Shown one piece after another: positions 1 through 8,460 of a DNA stretch of 40,077 nucleotides. The position numbers were made by a program, and so were the translations under genes. The stretch is from CAZART01 sp964487555 (lineage in GTDB: Bacteria > Bacteroidota > Rhodothermia > Rhodothermales > VXPQ01), in contig CAZART010000042.1 of the NCBI GenBank assembly GCA_964487555.1, forward strand, positions 1 through 40,077. Reading direction: 5' to 3'. Position 1 is the first letter of the stretch, and every line of letters starts with the position of its first letter. Under the pieces are notes generated by a model that had not been told where the DNA came from, did no database searches, and worked only from the letters and a program-made list of their open reading frames with translations.

Positions 1-1018
1 CGGTCAAGGACGCCGGGCTGTCCCAGGGCGAGATGGACTCGATCATCCTCGTCGGATAAAGCGGCGCCGCCTGGGCCAAGAGTGCACTCGGCGTCGCCCC
101 TTCAACATTGATCGCTCGCTCCAGAAGGGCGTCCGCACTGTCGGCGCGGCCCAGATCCCGGTACAATTCCGTAAGATTCAGGAGCGTCTCAACGTCTCCG
201 GGATTCAGCTCCAGCGCCTGCTCAAGCTGTGCGGCGGCATCGGCAGTTCGCTCCTGGCGAACGTAGACGTCGCTGAGCATCTGCCGAAGCTCGACGTCGT
301 CCGGCCGCTCTTCGATCATGCTCTTCAGCACGCGTTCCATGCCATCCTGATCGCCGAGACGTCCGTAAAGGTGAAGAATCTCCTGCTGGACGTCGCGATC
401 GGCTCCAATTTCCGCCATGAGGCTATGGTATGTCTCGATCGCCTGGGCGAATTCGCCCTCGATCGTGTAAACACGTGCAAGTTCGAACAGGACGTCCGGG
501 TTCTGCGGGAACAGCGTTCGCATCTCCCGATAGATGGCCGCCGCCTCCTGCGATTGTCCCAGGCTCAGATGGAGTTGTGCAAGCTCGAAATGATACTCGG
601 GATTGTCACGGCCGAGCTTTCGGGCGCGGCGGGCATGATAGAGCGCACTGGTTTCATCACCGAGCGCCTCGTGCGACTCCGCCGCCGCGGCAAAAATAGA
701 TGCGGCGTCAGGCGCGAGTCGAAGAGCCCGGCCATAAAACCCGAGCGCCGCCTCGTGATTGCCGATATAGGCCTCTGTCATGCCGCGGATGAATAACTGC
801 TTTGCCTGTTCCCCATTCGAGAGAGGGTCGACGGCCATCGGGCGAAGTTCTGCGTCGATCTGCGGACTTTTCGACGGCGCCGTCGTCGTGGCACACCCGG
901 TGGAGGTCAGGAGGAGGAGAACCGTCAAGAGTAGGCACACCGCACCCGGACGGACTACGAGCCGCGGACCTCGGAGCCGCCGGCAATATTTGTTCTCGAG
1001 TCCTCCTGTTTCCATCAT
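1..1018 (-). CDS. TPR-repeat lipoprotein (3' end outside window)
   Basis: The minus strand is open from the ATG at 1018 to the window edge, so the C-terminus is missing. I translated it directly. A short basic N-terminus is followed by a hydrophobic stretch (LLLTVLLLLTSTGC), read as a lipoprotein signal peptide with the acylated Cys near residue 43. The rest is helical TPR-type sequence with recurring A-L/Y and P-D/N-P turn patterns (for example ALGFYGRALRLAPD, AAAQLEQALELNPGD and YRDLGRADSADALLERAI), about six or more repeats. TPR lipoproteins in Bacteroidota usually serve as periplasmic-face or outer-membrane scaffolds; the partner here is unknown. ATG codons at 1018 and 1015 are both possible starts and no strong Shine-Dalgarno decides between them. 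It is divergent from the GCS2-CBS gene, with only about 75 bases between them. Confidence 0.85.
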   Translation of the reverse strand, partial: MMETGGLENKYCRRLRGPRLVVRPGAVCLLLTVLLLLTSTGCATTTAPSKSPQIDAELRPMAVDPLSNGEQAKQLFIRGMTEAYIGNHEAALGFYGRALRLAPDAASIFAAAAESHEALGDETSALYHARRARKLGRDNPEYHFELAQLHLSLGQSQEAAAIYREMRTLFPQNPDVLFELARVYTIEGEFAQAIETYHSLMAEIGADRDVQQEILHLYGRLGDQDGMERVLKSMIEERPDDVELRQMLSDVYVRQERTADAAAQLEQALELNPGDVETLLNLTELYRDLGRADSADALLERAINVEGATPSALLAQAAPLYPTRMIESISPWDSPASLT

Positions 1019-1093
1019 GGCACTTCTAGGCCCGGATATGCTCAGGACAAACGTGAACCAGAAATAGAGGTTTCCAGCGCGTATTATAGCAGC

Positions 1094-3091
1094 ATGGGAC
1101 AGCATGACGTAAGACACGATGCGGACGAGGCCGGTCTTCGCCGATTCACGAGACAGCTCATTCAGGACGTTCATGCGCTCGAGCATATGCTGGAGCGCGA
1201 CATGTTCGAGAGCGGCGTTCGTCGAATCGGCGCCGAGCAAGAGCTGTTCCTCGTCGATGAGCGCTGGCAGCCTGCTCCAGTGGTCGAAACGGTTCTCGAG
1301 CACAACGAGGACGAGCAACTCGTCACAGAGCTGATGAAGTTTAATCTTGAGTTCAATCTCGAGCCGCTCGTCTTCAAGAACGACTGCCTGCGAAGAATGG
1401 AGCGCCGACTCGATGAATCCATAGAGCATGCCCGTCGCCTGGCCCGTCGGGCCGGCGCTGAAATCATGATGGCGGGGATTCTTCCGACGATCACATTGTC
1501 GGATCTCAAGCTCGACAATATGACGCCGTCTCCACGGTATTTCGCGCTGAACGAGGCCATATCGCGTTTGCGTGGCGGTCCGGCCGAGCTTCAGATTCGC
1601 GGCACGGACGAGCTCTTCTTCAAGCACGACTCGATCACCCTGGAAGGGTGCAATACGAGTTTCCAGACGCATTTTCAGGTGCATCCGGATGAATTCGCGA
1701 GCCTCTATAACATCGCGCAGGTCGTTGCCGCGCCGGTGCTTGCGGCGGCGACGAACTCGCCTACGTTGTTCGGAAAGCGGCTCTGGCGCGAGACCCGCAT
1801 TGCCCTCTTTCAACAGGCGGTCGACACCCGCAGCTCAAATCTCTACCTGCGGGAGATGAGCCCGCGCGTGCACTTCGGCCGGCAGTGGGTTCGCGAATCG
1901 GTAATGGATATCTTCAAAGAGGATATCTCTCGATTTCGCGTGCTGTTGACGGGGGGCGTGGTCGAAGATCCGTTCGAGGTGCTGGAGAATGGCGGCATTC
2001 CCCGCCTCGAGGCGCTCCAACTTCACAACGGCACCGTCTACCGATGGAACCGTGCCTGTTACGGTTTGACCGACGGCGTCCCGCATCTCCGCATCGAGAA
2101 CCGGATCCTGCCTGCGGGACCAACGGCCGTCGACGAAGTAGCGAACGCCGCGTTCTGGTTCGGCCTTGTGAGCGGATTGTCGCATACTCACCCCGATATC
2201 ACGCAGGTGATGGAGTTCGATGATGCGAAGCATAATTTTGTGGCCGCCGCTCGACATGGCCTCGCCTCGCAGCTCTCGTGGCTGAGGGGCGTACGCGTAC
2301 CCGCCCACGAGCTGATATCCAGTGAGCTGTTGCCGCTGGCGAGAGACGGCCTGCAAGCCTCCGGCATCGTGGCCGACGACATCGATTATTACCTCTCGGT
2401 TATCGAGGAACGCGTGAGGACTCGGCGAACGGGCTCGCAGTGGCAGCTGGAGTCGCTCGCCGGCATGAAAAAGGACGGGACACGTACCGAGCGTTTGAAT
2501 GCCATCGTCGCTGCCACCATCAGCCGCCAAAAGGAGGGACAGCCCGTACATACGTGGCCGCCGGCAACGCTCCAGGAGGGATTCGTTCGCCGGCGGATGG
2601 AGCGCACGCGCGTTGAACAGTACATGAACACGGACTTATTTACCGTGAACGAAGAGGAGACGGTTGAATTCCTCGGTTGCCTCATGGACTGGCAGCGGAT
2701 TCGACACGTGCTGGTCGAGGACAACGAACACCGCCTCGTCGGTCTTGTGACCCATCGGGGACTGCTGCGTTACCTGACGGGACGATCGTCGGAGTCCGAC
2801 CGTTCGGCACGAGCTATTGATGAAGAGCCCGTTCCCGTCAAAGATATTATGATCCGCGATCCCATTTCGGTCACCCCGGAAACGCCGACCATCGACGCCA
2901 TTCACGTCATGAGGAAGCACCGAATCGGATCGCTTCCCGTCGTGCGCGACGGCCGGCTCGTCGGATTGATCACCGAGCAGGAGTTCATCCACATTGCCGG
3001 GCAGATCCTCGACGACAGTCTTGAAGAAGATGACGAGCCGAAATCGGGAGAAAGGCCGATCGGTCCGCACGCCGAGAAGATTTCATCCTGA
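1094..3091 (+). CDS. Glutamate-cysteine ligase-like (GCS2) protein fused to a CBS-domain pair
   Basis: 665 residues. Residues about 40-490 resemble the GCS2 family of ATP-dependent carboxylate-amine ligases: GAEQELFLVD (46-55) supplies the acidic metal-binding residues, CNTSFQTHFQVHPDEF (186-201) is the central His-rich motif, and HLRIENRILPAGPT (331-344) carries the Arg/Glu motif. Residues about 508-563 and 582-640 form two CBS motifs (VEDNEHRLVGLVTHRGLL and PVVRDGRLVGLITEQEF), a Bateman module that in other proteins binds adenosine nucleotides. The acidic tail is probably disordered. GCS2 proteins join glutamate to cysteine or another amine; the true substrate cannot be read from sequence. 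The CBS pair suggests allosteric control by the adenylate state. It is cytoplasmic, with no signal peptide. The start at 1094 has no clear Shine-Dalgarno, but the ligase core begins only about 40 residues later, so a much later start is unlikely. Confidence 0.88.
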   Translation: MGQHDVRHDADEAGLRRFTRQLIQDVHALEHMLERDMFESGVRRIGAEQELFLVDERWQPAPVVETVLEHNEDEQLVTELMKFNLEFNLEPLVFKNDCLRRMERRLDESIEHARRLARRAGAEIMMAGILPTITLSDLKLDNMTPSPRYFALNEAISRLRGGPAELQIRGTDELFFKHDSITLEGCNTSFQTHFQVHPDEFASLYNIAQVVAAPVLAAATNSPTLFGKRLWRETRIALFQQAVDTRSSNLYLREMSPRVHFGRQWVRESVMDIFKEDISRFRVLLTGGVVEDPFEVLENGGIPRLEALQLHNGTVYRWNRACYGLTDGVPHLRIENRILPAGPTAVDEVANAAFWFGLVSGLSHTHPDITQVMEFDDAKHNFVAAARHGLASQLSWLRGVRVPAHELISSELLPLARDGLQASGIVADDIDYYLSVIEERVRTRRTGSQWQLESLAGMKKDGTRTERLNAIVAATISRQKEGQPVHTWPPATLQEGFVRRRMERTRVEQYMNTDLFTVNEEETVEFLGCLMDWQRIRHVLVEDNEHRLVGLVTHRGLLRYLTGRSSESDRSARAIDEEPVPVKDIMIRDPISVTPETPTIDAIHVMRKHRIGSLPVVRDGRLVGLITEQEFIHIAGQILDDSLEEDDEPKSGERPIGPHAEKISS

Positions 3092-3133
3092 GATCGGCCC
3101 GCGGCTGAAAGGAGGTGCCGTCGTCCACCACGT

Positions 3134-3523
3134 TTAGGCGAGCGGTTCCGCTTCTTCAGGCTCGTCTTTGGAATCGGTGTCCAGCTCATTCAGCAGCGCT
3201 TCGAAATCCTCGTCCGAAGACGGCTCGATGACCTCGGGACGGCGCTCAATGACAGGCATGGCAATGAGCTCGTATACTTCGCCAAGGTGATGGTCGCGGA
3301 CCTTGTGCACCAGTCCGTCTTTGATCATCTGGCGTGCGACGTTGTATGCACACATCTCATAGCCTTTTTCCTTCGAATAAAAATTGGCATTCTTGCGCTC
3401 CGTACCTACGATGAGTACATAACCGCGGGCCAGCTTATTTCTGGCGTGGTTTACCCATTTGTCCTTCGAGACGGTAGGGCCGATTTTTCGTTCCTGGCTG
3501 TCGCGTTCGCTGGTCGGTTCCAT
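3134..3523 (-). CDS. Small acidic-tailed protein of unknown function
   Basis: I do not recognise a named family. The ATG at 3523 is chosen because a GGAGG (3535-3539 on the minus strand) lies 11 bases upstream; the reading frame extends further upstream but would begin before this site. The product is about 129 residues. A charged N-terminus is followed by a compact, conserved-looking core (SKDKWVNHARNKLARGYVL, then VARQMIKDGLVHKVRDHHLG) with a mix of helix and strand that might be a small winged-helix-like fold; that is only a guess. The last 35 residues are rich in Asp and Glu. No signal peptide or membrane segment is seen. It is convergent with the GCS2-CBS gene, 42 bases away. Confidence 0.7.
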   Translation of the reverse strand: MEPTSERDSQERKIGPTVSKDKWVNHARNKLARGYVLIVGTERKNANFYSKEKGYEMCAYNVARQMIKDGLVHKVRDHHLGEVYELIAMPVIERRPEVIEPSSDEDFEALLNELDTDSKDEPEEAEPLA

Positions 3524-3805
3524 AGTACGTCGTTCCTCCGGTGTGGACTGCCGCGCGGGGGTAGTCCGGCGCAACGTTTGAATCGGCCGTGCGCCTTTGA
3601 GACTTCGCACGTCGGGTCTGAAAATTGCGGCGTCAACCCTATGAAGTTCGCCCGGTTCCTGCTAAGAAACCGTGAAGTCTATTATTTTTCCAAATGAGTT
3701 GCTGTCTGTGCTGAAGCAACCCACGAGACGTCCTACGATGAGAGGACGAGTATCTTGGCCTTCTTCCGCCACGCGCACCGACCAAACCACCGATCCTGAC
3801 GCATT

Positions 3806-4912
3806 ATGGACATCTTCACTTCTGAAGCGCTCGATGTTACCATTTTCGGCGCGACGGCCGGAGCCTGGCTGACGCTTGGGCTCGTATGGGTTGCGGCATC
3901 CGTCGTTCTTGTCCTTCTTCGGAAGGTGCTGGTGTGGCGCCTTGAAATCATCGCGCGGCGGACATCGAATGTAATCGATGACGTGATCACGTCGGTCCTT
4001 CAGAGGACGCACTTCTATTTCCTCCTCGCGCTTGGGCTCTACATCGCCGTTGCCATTTCGCCGCTCACCGAGGCGGTGACGACACACATCTCGCGGTTGG
4101 CTTTTCTCGTCTTGATGGTTCAGGTGATCTCGTGGGGTAATCACCTCATCTCGGATTGGGTAACTCGGTACAAGGAGCGGAAGCTCGAGACCGACGCCGC
4201 CGCGGTGACGACGATGCAGGCCGTCGGTTTCGTCGCGCGGCTCGTACTGTACACGATCATTCTCCTGGTGGCGCTGGAAAACTTCGGCGTCGACGTTACG
4301 GCGATGATCGCGGGCCTTGGTGTGGGCGGCATTGCTATTGCGCTGGCGCTTCAAAACATCCTCGGAGACCTGTTCGCTTCGCTTTCGATCGTGCTGGACA
4401 AGCCTTTCGTAGTCGGGGACTTCCTCATCATGGATCAATACCTCGGAACGGTCGAGCAGATCGGGCTGAAAACGACCCGGATTCGGAGTCTCTCCGGCGA
4501 GCAGATCATCTTCTCGAACAGTGATCTGCTGAACAGCCGCATCCGCAATTACAAGCGGATGTATGAGCGTCGTATCGTATTCGGTTTCGGCGTTGTCTAT
4601 CATACCCCAAAAGAGCTGCTCGAGAAGATACCCGCCGTGGTTCGTGAGATCATCGAATCGCTTGAAGACACGCGGTTTGACCGTGCTCACTTCAAGGAAT
4701 TCGGTAGTTCCTCGCTTGATTTCGAAGTCGTGTTCTTTGTGCTGGTGCCCGACTTTAACGTGTACATGGACCGGCAACAGGCCGTAAACCTTGCCATCTT
4801 TGAACGCTTCGCAGAAATGGGCATCGAATTCGCCTACCCAACACAGACGCTGTACATGGCAGGAGCAGACGGAGAAGACCGATCCGGCCGCGTCGAGGAG
4901 GCACGCGCATGA
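3806..4912 (+). CDS. MscS-family small-conductance mechanosensitive channel
   Basis: 368 residues in the inner membrane. Hydrophobic segments lie near residues 12-40, 68-88, 95-118 and 138-160, followed by the typical pore-lining TM3 region (MIAGLGVGGIAIALALQNI, about 165-186) rich in Gly and Ala. After it comes the MscS beta domain with KPFVVGDFLI, GTVEQIGLKTTRIRS and the IFSNSDLLNSRIRNY motif, then an alpha/beta C-terminal domain. Five membrane segments make it larger than E. coli MscS. Such channels open under membrane tension and release solutes during hypo-osmotic shock. The ATG at 3806 has no strong Shine-Dalgarno. The stop overlaps the start of the next gene by four bases (ATGA), so the two are probably translated together. 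Confidence 0.93.
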   Translation: MDIFTSEALDVTIFGATAGAWLTLGLVWVAASVVLVLLRKVLVWRLEIIARRTSNVIDDVITSVLQRTHFYFLLALGLYIAVAISPLTEAVTTHISRLAFLVLMVQVISWGNHLISDWVTRYKERKLETDAAAVTTMQAVGFVARLVLYTIILLVALENFGVDVTAMIAGLGVGGIAIALALQNILGDLFASLSIVLDKPFVVGDFLIMDQYLGTVEQIGLKTTRIRSLSGEQIIFSNSDLLNSRIRNYKRMYERRIVFGFGVVYHTPKELLEKIPAVVREIIESLEDTRFDRAHFKEFGSSSLDFEVVFFVLVPDFNVYMDRQQAVNLAIFERFAEMGIEFAYPTQTLYMAGADGEDRSGRVEEARA

Positions 4913-6201
4913 CCTCACGCAACTGTACGCGGCTGCTGTACATCGTGCTTTTTCTGCCGGGTGCCGGCATTGCGTATGCCCAAAATGAAAATCCGATTGC
5001 GGCGGATACGACGGCGGTGCGGATTGACGAGGTGCGTGCGCGGGGTGAGACCGCAGATTCGCTGGATGCCCTCGACAATTCTCCCGGTGGTATCGTAGAG
5101 CTACTTCGGCGGCTCGAGACCAGGATGACTAGTGGCGGTGGCGCTGAATTCATGGGTTTCCGCCCCCTCCTGGGTGGTCTTCGACAGGGAGCCGGTCTCG
5201 CAGGGGGACTGCGCTTTGAGCCGCTCGGCCGCGGCGGGCGCGCCCTACTCGCTATGGAAGCAGCGGCCAGCCTGAAGAAATATTGGGGGGTCCGCGCACT
5301 GGCCGGTTACCGGTGGGATCCGCTGGTGATCGCTGCGTACGCGCAGCATCGACATATGCCGAAAGAACGCTTCTTCGGAATTGGTGCCGGCTCCAGGCTC
5401 GACAGGGAAACAAACTTCCGCCTGAATGAAGCTGATGTCGGCGTGCTCGCCGGTGTTCAGGCATCTTCTCACTTCGCTTTCGGCGTGCAGGCAGGATACG
5501 TCAACGCAGACCCCGGCCGGGGGAAGGATCCGGACCTTCCGACGACCGAAGCGGAATTTGAGCGCCTTCCCGCTCTCGACGTTACTACAGAACACATTTC
5601 AGGAAGTGGATGGATCCAGTTCGACGGGCGCGCTCCGGCTCCGCCCCGACGCTTCTTCCAGGATCTATCTCCACTCGAGCCTGGAATCATACGGATGCCG
5701 CTGGCGGCCGAGCGCGGTTTTTTCGCGCTCGTCGAGGTCACAAACAACGTGTCGCTGCGAGACCAACGATTTGGATTTCAGCGTCTGAACGTTCAGAGCC
5801 AGCAGTACATTCCGTTCCTCCAGGGCCGCCACGTCTTCGCCTTCCGCGAGTTTGCATCATTCACGCGCACGGACGGCACGGAAGTTCCCTTTCACATGCT
5901 GCCGGCAATCGGAGGGGCGTACACGTTGCGCGGGTTTAAATTATTTCGCTTCCGGGACCGCCATGCCGTCCTGCTGAATGCTGAGTACCGCTGGAACGTC
6001 TGGCGCTTTGTCGGCCTCGTCCTCTTCGTGGATGCAGGTCAGGTTTTCGCCGATGCCGGAGAGATGTCCCTTAGCAGCTTAAATAGCAGCTACGGAGGAG
6101 GTCTTCGGCTTTTGACACGGGAGCGCGGATTTCTTCGAGTCGAGGTGGGCAGAAGTCATGAGGGTACACAAATCATCGTTCTGCTGACGGGACAGTTCTA
6201 A
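4909..6201 (+). CDS. Omp85/D15-type outer-membrane beta-barrel protein without POTRA domains
   Basis: 430 residues. A cleavable signal peptide (hydrophobic core LLYIVLFLPGAGIAYAQ, cut near residue 25) is followed by a short polar region and about 330 residues of alternating amphipathic strands. Near residues 336-365, GGAYTLRGFKLFRFRD followed by a LNAEYRW strand matches the RGF/RGY motif and following strand in the barrel of the bacterial surface antigen (D15/BamA/TamA) family. The protein ends in Phe, as usual for barrels. There is no room for POTRA repeats, so this is a barrel-only relative whose role may be transport, lipid handling or anchoring. It overlaps mscS by four bases, suggesting co-translation and a common envelope-stress role (inference). 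Confidence 0.82.
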   Translation: MTSRNCTRLLYIVLFLPGAGIAYAQNENPIAADTTAVRIDEVRARGETADSLDALDNSPGGIVELLRRLETRMTSGGGAEFMGFRPLLGGLRQGAGLAGGLRFEPLGRGGRALLAMEAAASLKKYWGVRALAGYRWDPLVIAAYAQHRHMPKERFFGIGAGSRLDRETNFRLNEADVGVLAGVQASSHFAFGVQAGYVNADPGRGKDPDLPTTEAEFERLPALDVTTEHISGSGWIQFDGRAPAPPRRFFQDLSPLEPGIIRMPLAAERGFFALVEVTNNVSLRDQRFGFQRLNVQSQQYIPFLQGRHVFAFREFASFTRTDGTEVPFHMLPAIGGAYTLRGFKLFRFRDRHAVLLNAEYRWNVWRFVGLVLFVDAGQVFADAGEMSLSSLNSSYGGGLRLLTRERGFLRVEVGRSHEGTQIIVLLTGQF

Positions 6202-6301
6202 CTCGCAGGCGATCAGAACACTCGAGATCGTTCGTTTTCGGAGCGGCAGAAAGGGGGTCCGGCGCGGGCGTTCACGTTATACGAAAGCCGGCACAGGTAT
6301 C

Positions 6302-6853
6302 CTAGGCAGCGACCGACGTCTTGTCCGGTGAACCGATTTCAGCACGGCCGTCTTCTACGTGAGGGCGCGATTCCCATTCACGAAACGCGCTGAGCTGCTC
6401 GTGCACGGCGCGCACGACGGCGGCTGCGACGGCCGCATCGTCGATAAAGCCGATGCCCGCAAGCACGTCCGGAATAAGGTCAATCGGGTTCACGAAGTAC
6501 ACGATCGCCGCGACAATGTACACCAGGCTCTTCCAGGGTATCGTACGATACTCGCGCAGCGCCCAGGCCCGAACCATGCGCAGCATCGTGTGAAGATCAT
6601 GCTGGACCTGTGCCATGGCGTTGCTGTGCACGCCAAGTTTGAGATAGGCGCGCTTCAGCAGCGCCAGCACGCGAAACCGGCGCCGGAGCACCTGGCGTGC
6701 AGCTTGCTGCGACACGTGAAAGACACGGCGCAGGCGAGGGGGAAGGTCGCTGTCCGGCGGCGAGTCAGCTTTCGTCGAGCTGCGGGGTTTGATCGAGCGC
6801 ATAGTCCGGGAGAATCTGATCGGGTGGGGCGGTCTTTTAGACCGCCGCCTCAT
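6302..6853 (-). CDS. YkvA family protein (DUF1232)
   Basis: Up to 183 residues. The middle contains the DUF1232 signature: a hydrophobic segment (SLVYIVAAIVYFVNPIDLIP) followed by D-V-L-A-G-I-G-F-I-D-D-A-A-V, in which the NPIDLIPD and DD motifs are hallmarks of the family. The N-terminal 60 residues are very basic. Biochemical function of the family is unknown; it is a small membrane-associated protein. Two starts are possible: the ATG at 6853, or an in-frame ATG at 6802 that would lie downstream of the inverted repeat at 6828-6846. Neither has a good Shine-Dalgarno. It follows the M23 peptidase gene on the same strand, so the two may share a transcript unless the hairpin acts as a terminator. 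Confidence 0.8.
   Translation of the reverse strand: MRRRSKRPPHPIRFSRTMRSIKPRSSTKADSPPDSDLPPRLRRVFHVSQQAARQVLRRRFRVLALLKRAYLKLGVHSNAMAQVQHDLHTMLRMVRAWALREYRTIPWKSLVYIVAAIVYFVNPIDLIPDVLAGIGFIDDAAVAAAVVRAVHEQLSAFREWESRPHVEDGRAEIGSPDKTSVAA
6828..6846. repeat. Perfect 8-bp inverted repeat (hairpin)
   Basis: GGCGGTCT and AGACCGCC are separated by three bases. It lies about 50 bases downstream of the M23 peptidase stop codon and over the first codons of the longer reading of the YkvA gene. It has no T-run on either side, so a simple intrinsic terminator is not supported. It could be an mRNA-stabilising hairpin or favour the later YkvA start at 6802. Confidence 0.5.
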
Positions 6854-6895
6854 GGAGTAACTCTTCTGCGCGGAATCGTTCCCTGCATGCCGGAC

Positions 6896-8206
6896 CTAGA
6901 GCATCGCGGCTACGGATCGCTTTCGGCTGCTGTCGGAGAATTCGACCTGCGGATCAAGAAGTAGCGGCATCAATGAATCGCGTACGTCGAAGAACAGGTC
7001 TCGATAGCTGGGATCGACCGGATGGGCAGGAGGGATCTCTTCCTTGAGTGGATCGATTTGCACTCCATCCTTCCATAATCGATAGCAGACGTGCGGTCCT
7101 GTCGCGAGGCCGGTGCTGCCGACGTAGCCGATCACGTCTCCCTGCTTCACTTTTACGCCAGGGCTGATTCCTTTCCCCCTTTTCGACATGTGGAGATAGC
7201 CGGTCGTATACGTGCCGTTGTGGCGGATTTTGACGTAGTTGCCGTTGTGGCGTTTGAACTGGGATTCGAGGACGACGCCGTCGCCGACGGAGCGGATGGG
7301 CGTGCCGGGATCGGCGGCGTAATCCGTTCCGAGGTGGGCTTTATATCGTTTCTGGACGGGATGAAAGCGGCGCTTCGTATACCGCGAGCTGATACGCTTG
7401 TACTTGAGCGGCGCTTTCAGCAACGCCTTGCGCAGGCTGTTTCCTTCTTCGTCGTAGAAGCCGGCGTGTTCGCCCTGATCGAAATAGATGCCGTAAAAAT
7501 CCGCCTCCATATGCTGGAAGCGGGCGGCGACGATTCGTTCGATGCCGATGGGCTCGCCGTCAATCGAACGCTCTTCGTAGAGCACGCTGAATTCGTCGCC
7601 CTTCTGAATCCGGTAGAAATCCAGTTGCCATTTGAAGACTTCCGAAAGTTCCGTGGCGAGCGTCGGAACGAGGTGGCTGGAAACGTCGGTTTCATCGAGC
7701 GTCTGGTACAGCGAGTTGTGAATGACGCCGCTCAGGCGACGCTGCGTCACCTCCACAGTGCGCGCGCCCTCGTAGATATGAGCAGAATCGGCAGAGAGAT
7801 CGAACACGACGTAGTTGACCGGATCCTTCTGGTAGACTACGATTCGGGCTGTCTCCAGCGAGTCTCGGTAGACGCGGAGTGGGCGTCCCGACTGCATCGA
7901 CCGAACGTCGAAGAGCGGAAGTGCCGATTGAGCGAGTTCAACTACGTCCGCATAGGCCACGTTGTGGGACGTAAGGATTTCCGCGAACGTCTCGTTCCGT
8001 TGGACGCGGCGGTCGAGGACGTCGAATGATCCACCGTCGAAGCCGAATTCATCGCGCTCGACCGCTGCGGTGGAAGCATCTTTCTGAACCGACACCTGCG
8101 CCGTTTGATAGAGCGCTCTGTCTCGACCGACGTACAGCGCAGAAACACACAACATCCCCAGCACGGTGAGGGAAGCACCGACTCTCAACACTCTTTTCGT
8201 CCGCAT
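6896..8206 (-). CDS. M23-family peptidoglycan endopeptidase with Cys in the HxH motif
   Basis: 436 residues. One N-terminal membrane segment or signal anchor (about 7-27) is followed by a LysM/OapA-like region (NETFAEILTSHNVAYADVVEL, near 70-90) and a long linker. The M23 domain is at about 275-395. It contains H291-x3-D295 (HLGTDYAA), the GNYVKIRHNG strand, GYLHMS, and GYVGSTGLATGPHVCYRLW. In most M23 enzymes the last motif is H-x-H; here it is H372-V-C374, so the second zinc-ligand His is a Cys. I recall the same HVCYR form in other Bacteroidota M23 proteins, so it is probably a lineage variant that may still bind zinc and not proof of inactivity. The likely role is cutting peptidoglycan cross-bridges at the cell wall during growth. 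No strong Shine-Dalgarno is seen at 8206. Confidence 0.9.
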   Translation of the reverse strand: MRTKRVLRVGASLTVLGMLCVSALYVGRDRALYQTAQVSVQKDASTAAVERDEFGFDGGSFDVLDRRVQRNETFAEILTSHNVAYADVVELAQSALPLFDVRSMQSGRPLRVYRDSLETARIVVYQKDPVNYVVFDLSADSAHIYEGARTVEVTQRRLSGVIHNSLYQTLDETDVSSHLVPTLATELSEVFKWQLDFYRIQKGDEFSVLYEERSIDGEPIGIERIVAARFQHMEADFYGIYFDQGEHAGFYDEEGNSLRKALLKAPLKYKRISSRYTKRRFHPVQKRYKAHLGTDYAADPGTPIRSVGDGVVLESQFKRHNGNYVKIRHNGTYTTGYLHMSKRGKGISPGVKVKQGDVIGYVGSTGLATGPHVCYRLWKDGVQIDPLKEEIPPAHPVDPSYRDLFFDVRDSLMPLLLDPQVEFSDSSRKRSVAAML

Positions 8207-8460
8207 GTACCCGGAATTTTCTCGGTGGATTGAAGGGGCCTCAAACGCCTGTGGGTGGGTGGGCTGTAGCTATGGCGATTCCTGAAGAAGGCCCGTTCAA
8301 AAAGAACTACGTGGTGGAGGCAGGGTGGCCGGGAAAAACCGGCCCTAAAATAGGAGGCCGCGGTAACGATTGCAACAAACTTGTCGATTTCTAGCCGATA
8401 AGGGCTCAATCGGTAGGCGATTCATCGGCCGAGTGCGGTCTCGTACGGCCGCTGGTCAAC

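Noticed and set aside
3662..4918. 418-codon minus-strand open frame
   Set aside because: It is antisense to mscS. Its composition (many His, Arg, Asp repeats) is that of a shadow frame, and it has no start signal or family match.
7091..8029. 312-codon plus-strand open frame
   Set aside because: It is antisense to the M23 peptidase gene, whose family motifs prove the other strand; high GC makes long antisense frames common here.
8327..8344. GGCCGG/CCGGCC hairpin in the gap upstream of the M23 gene
   Set aside because: It forms a 6-bp stem around GAAAAA but has no T-run on either strand, so no function is claimed.
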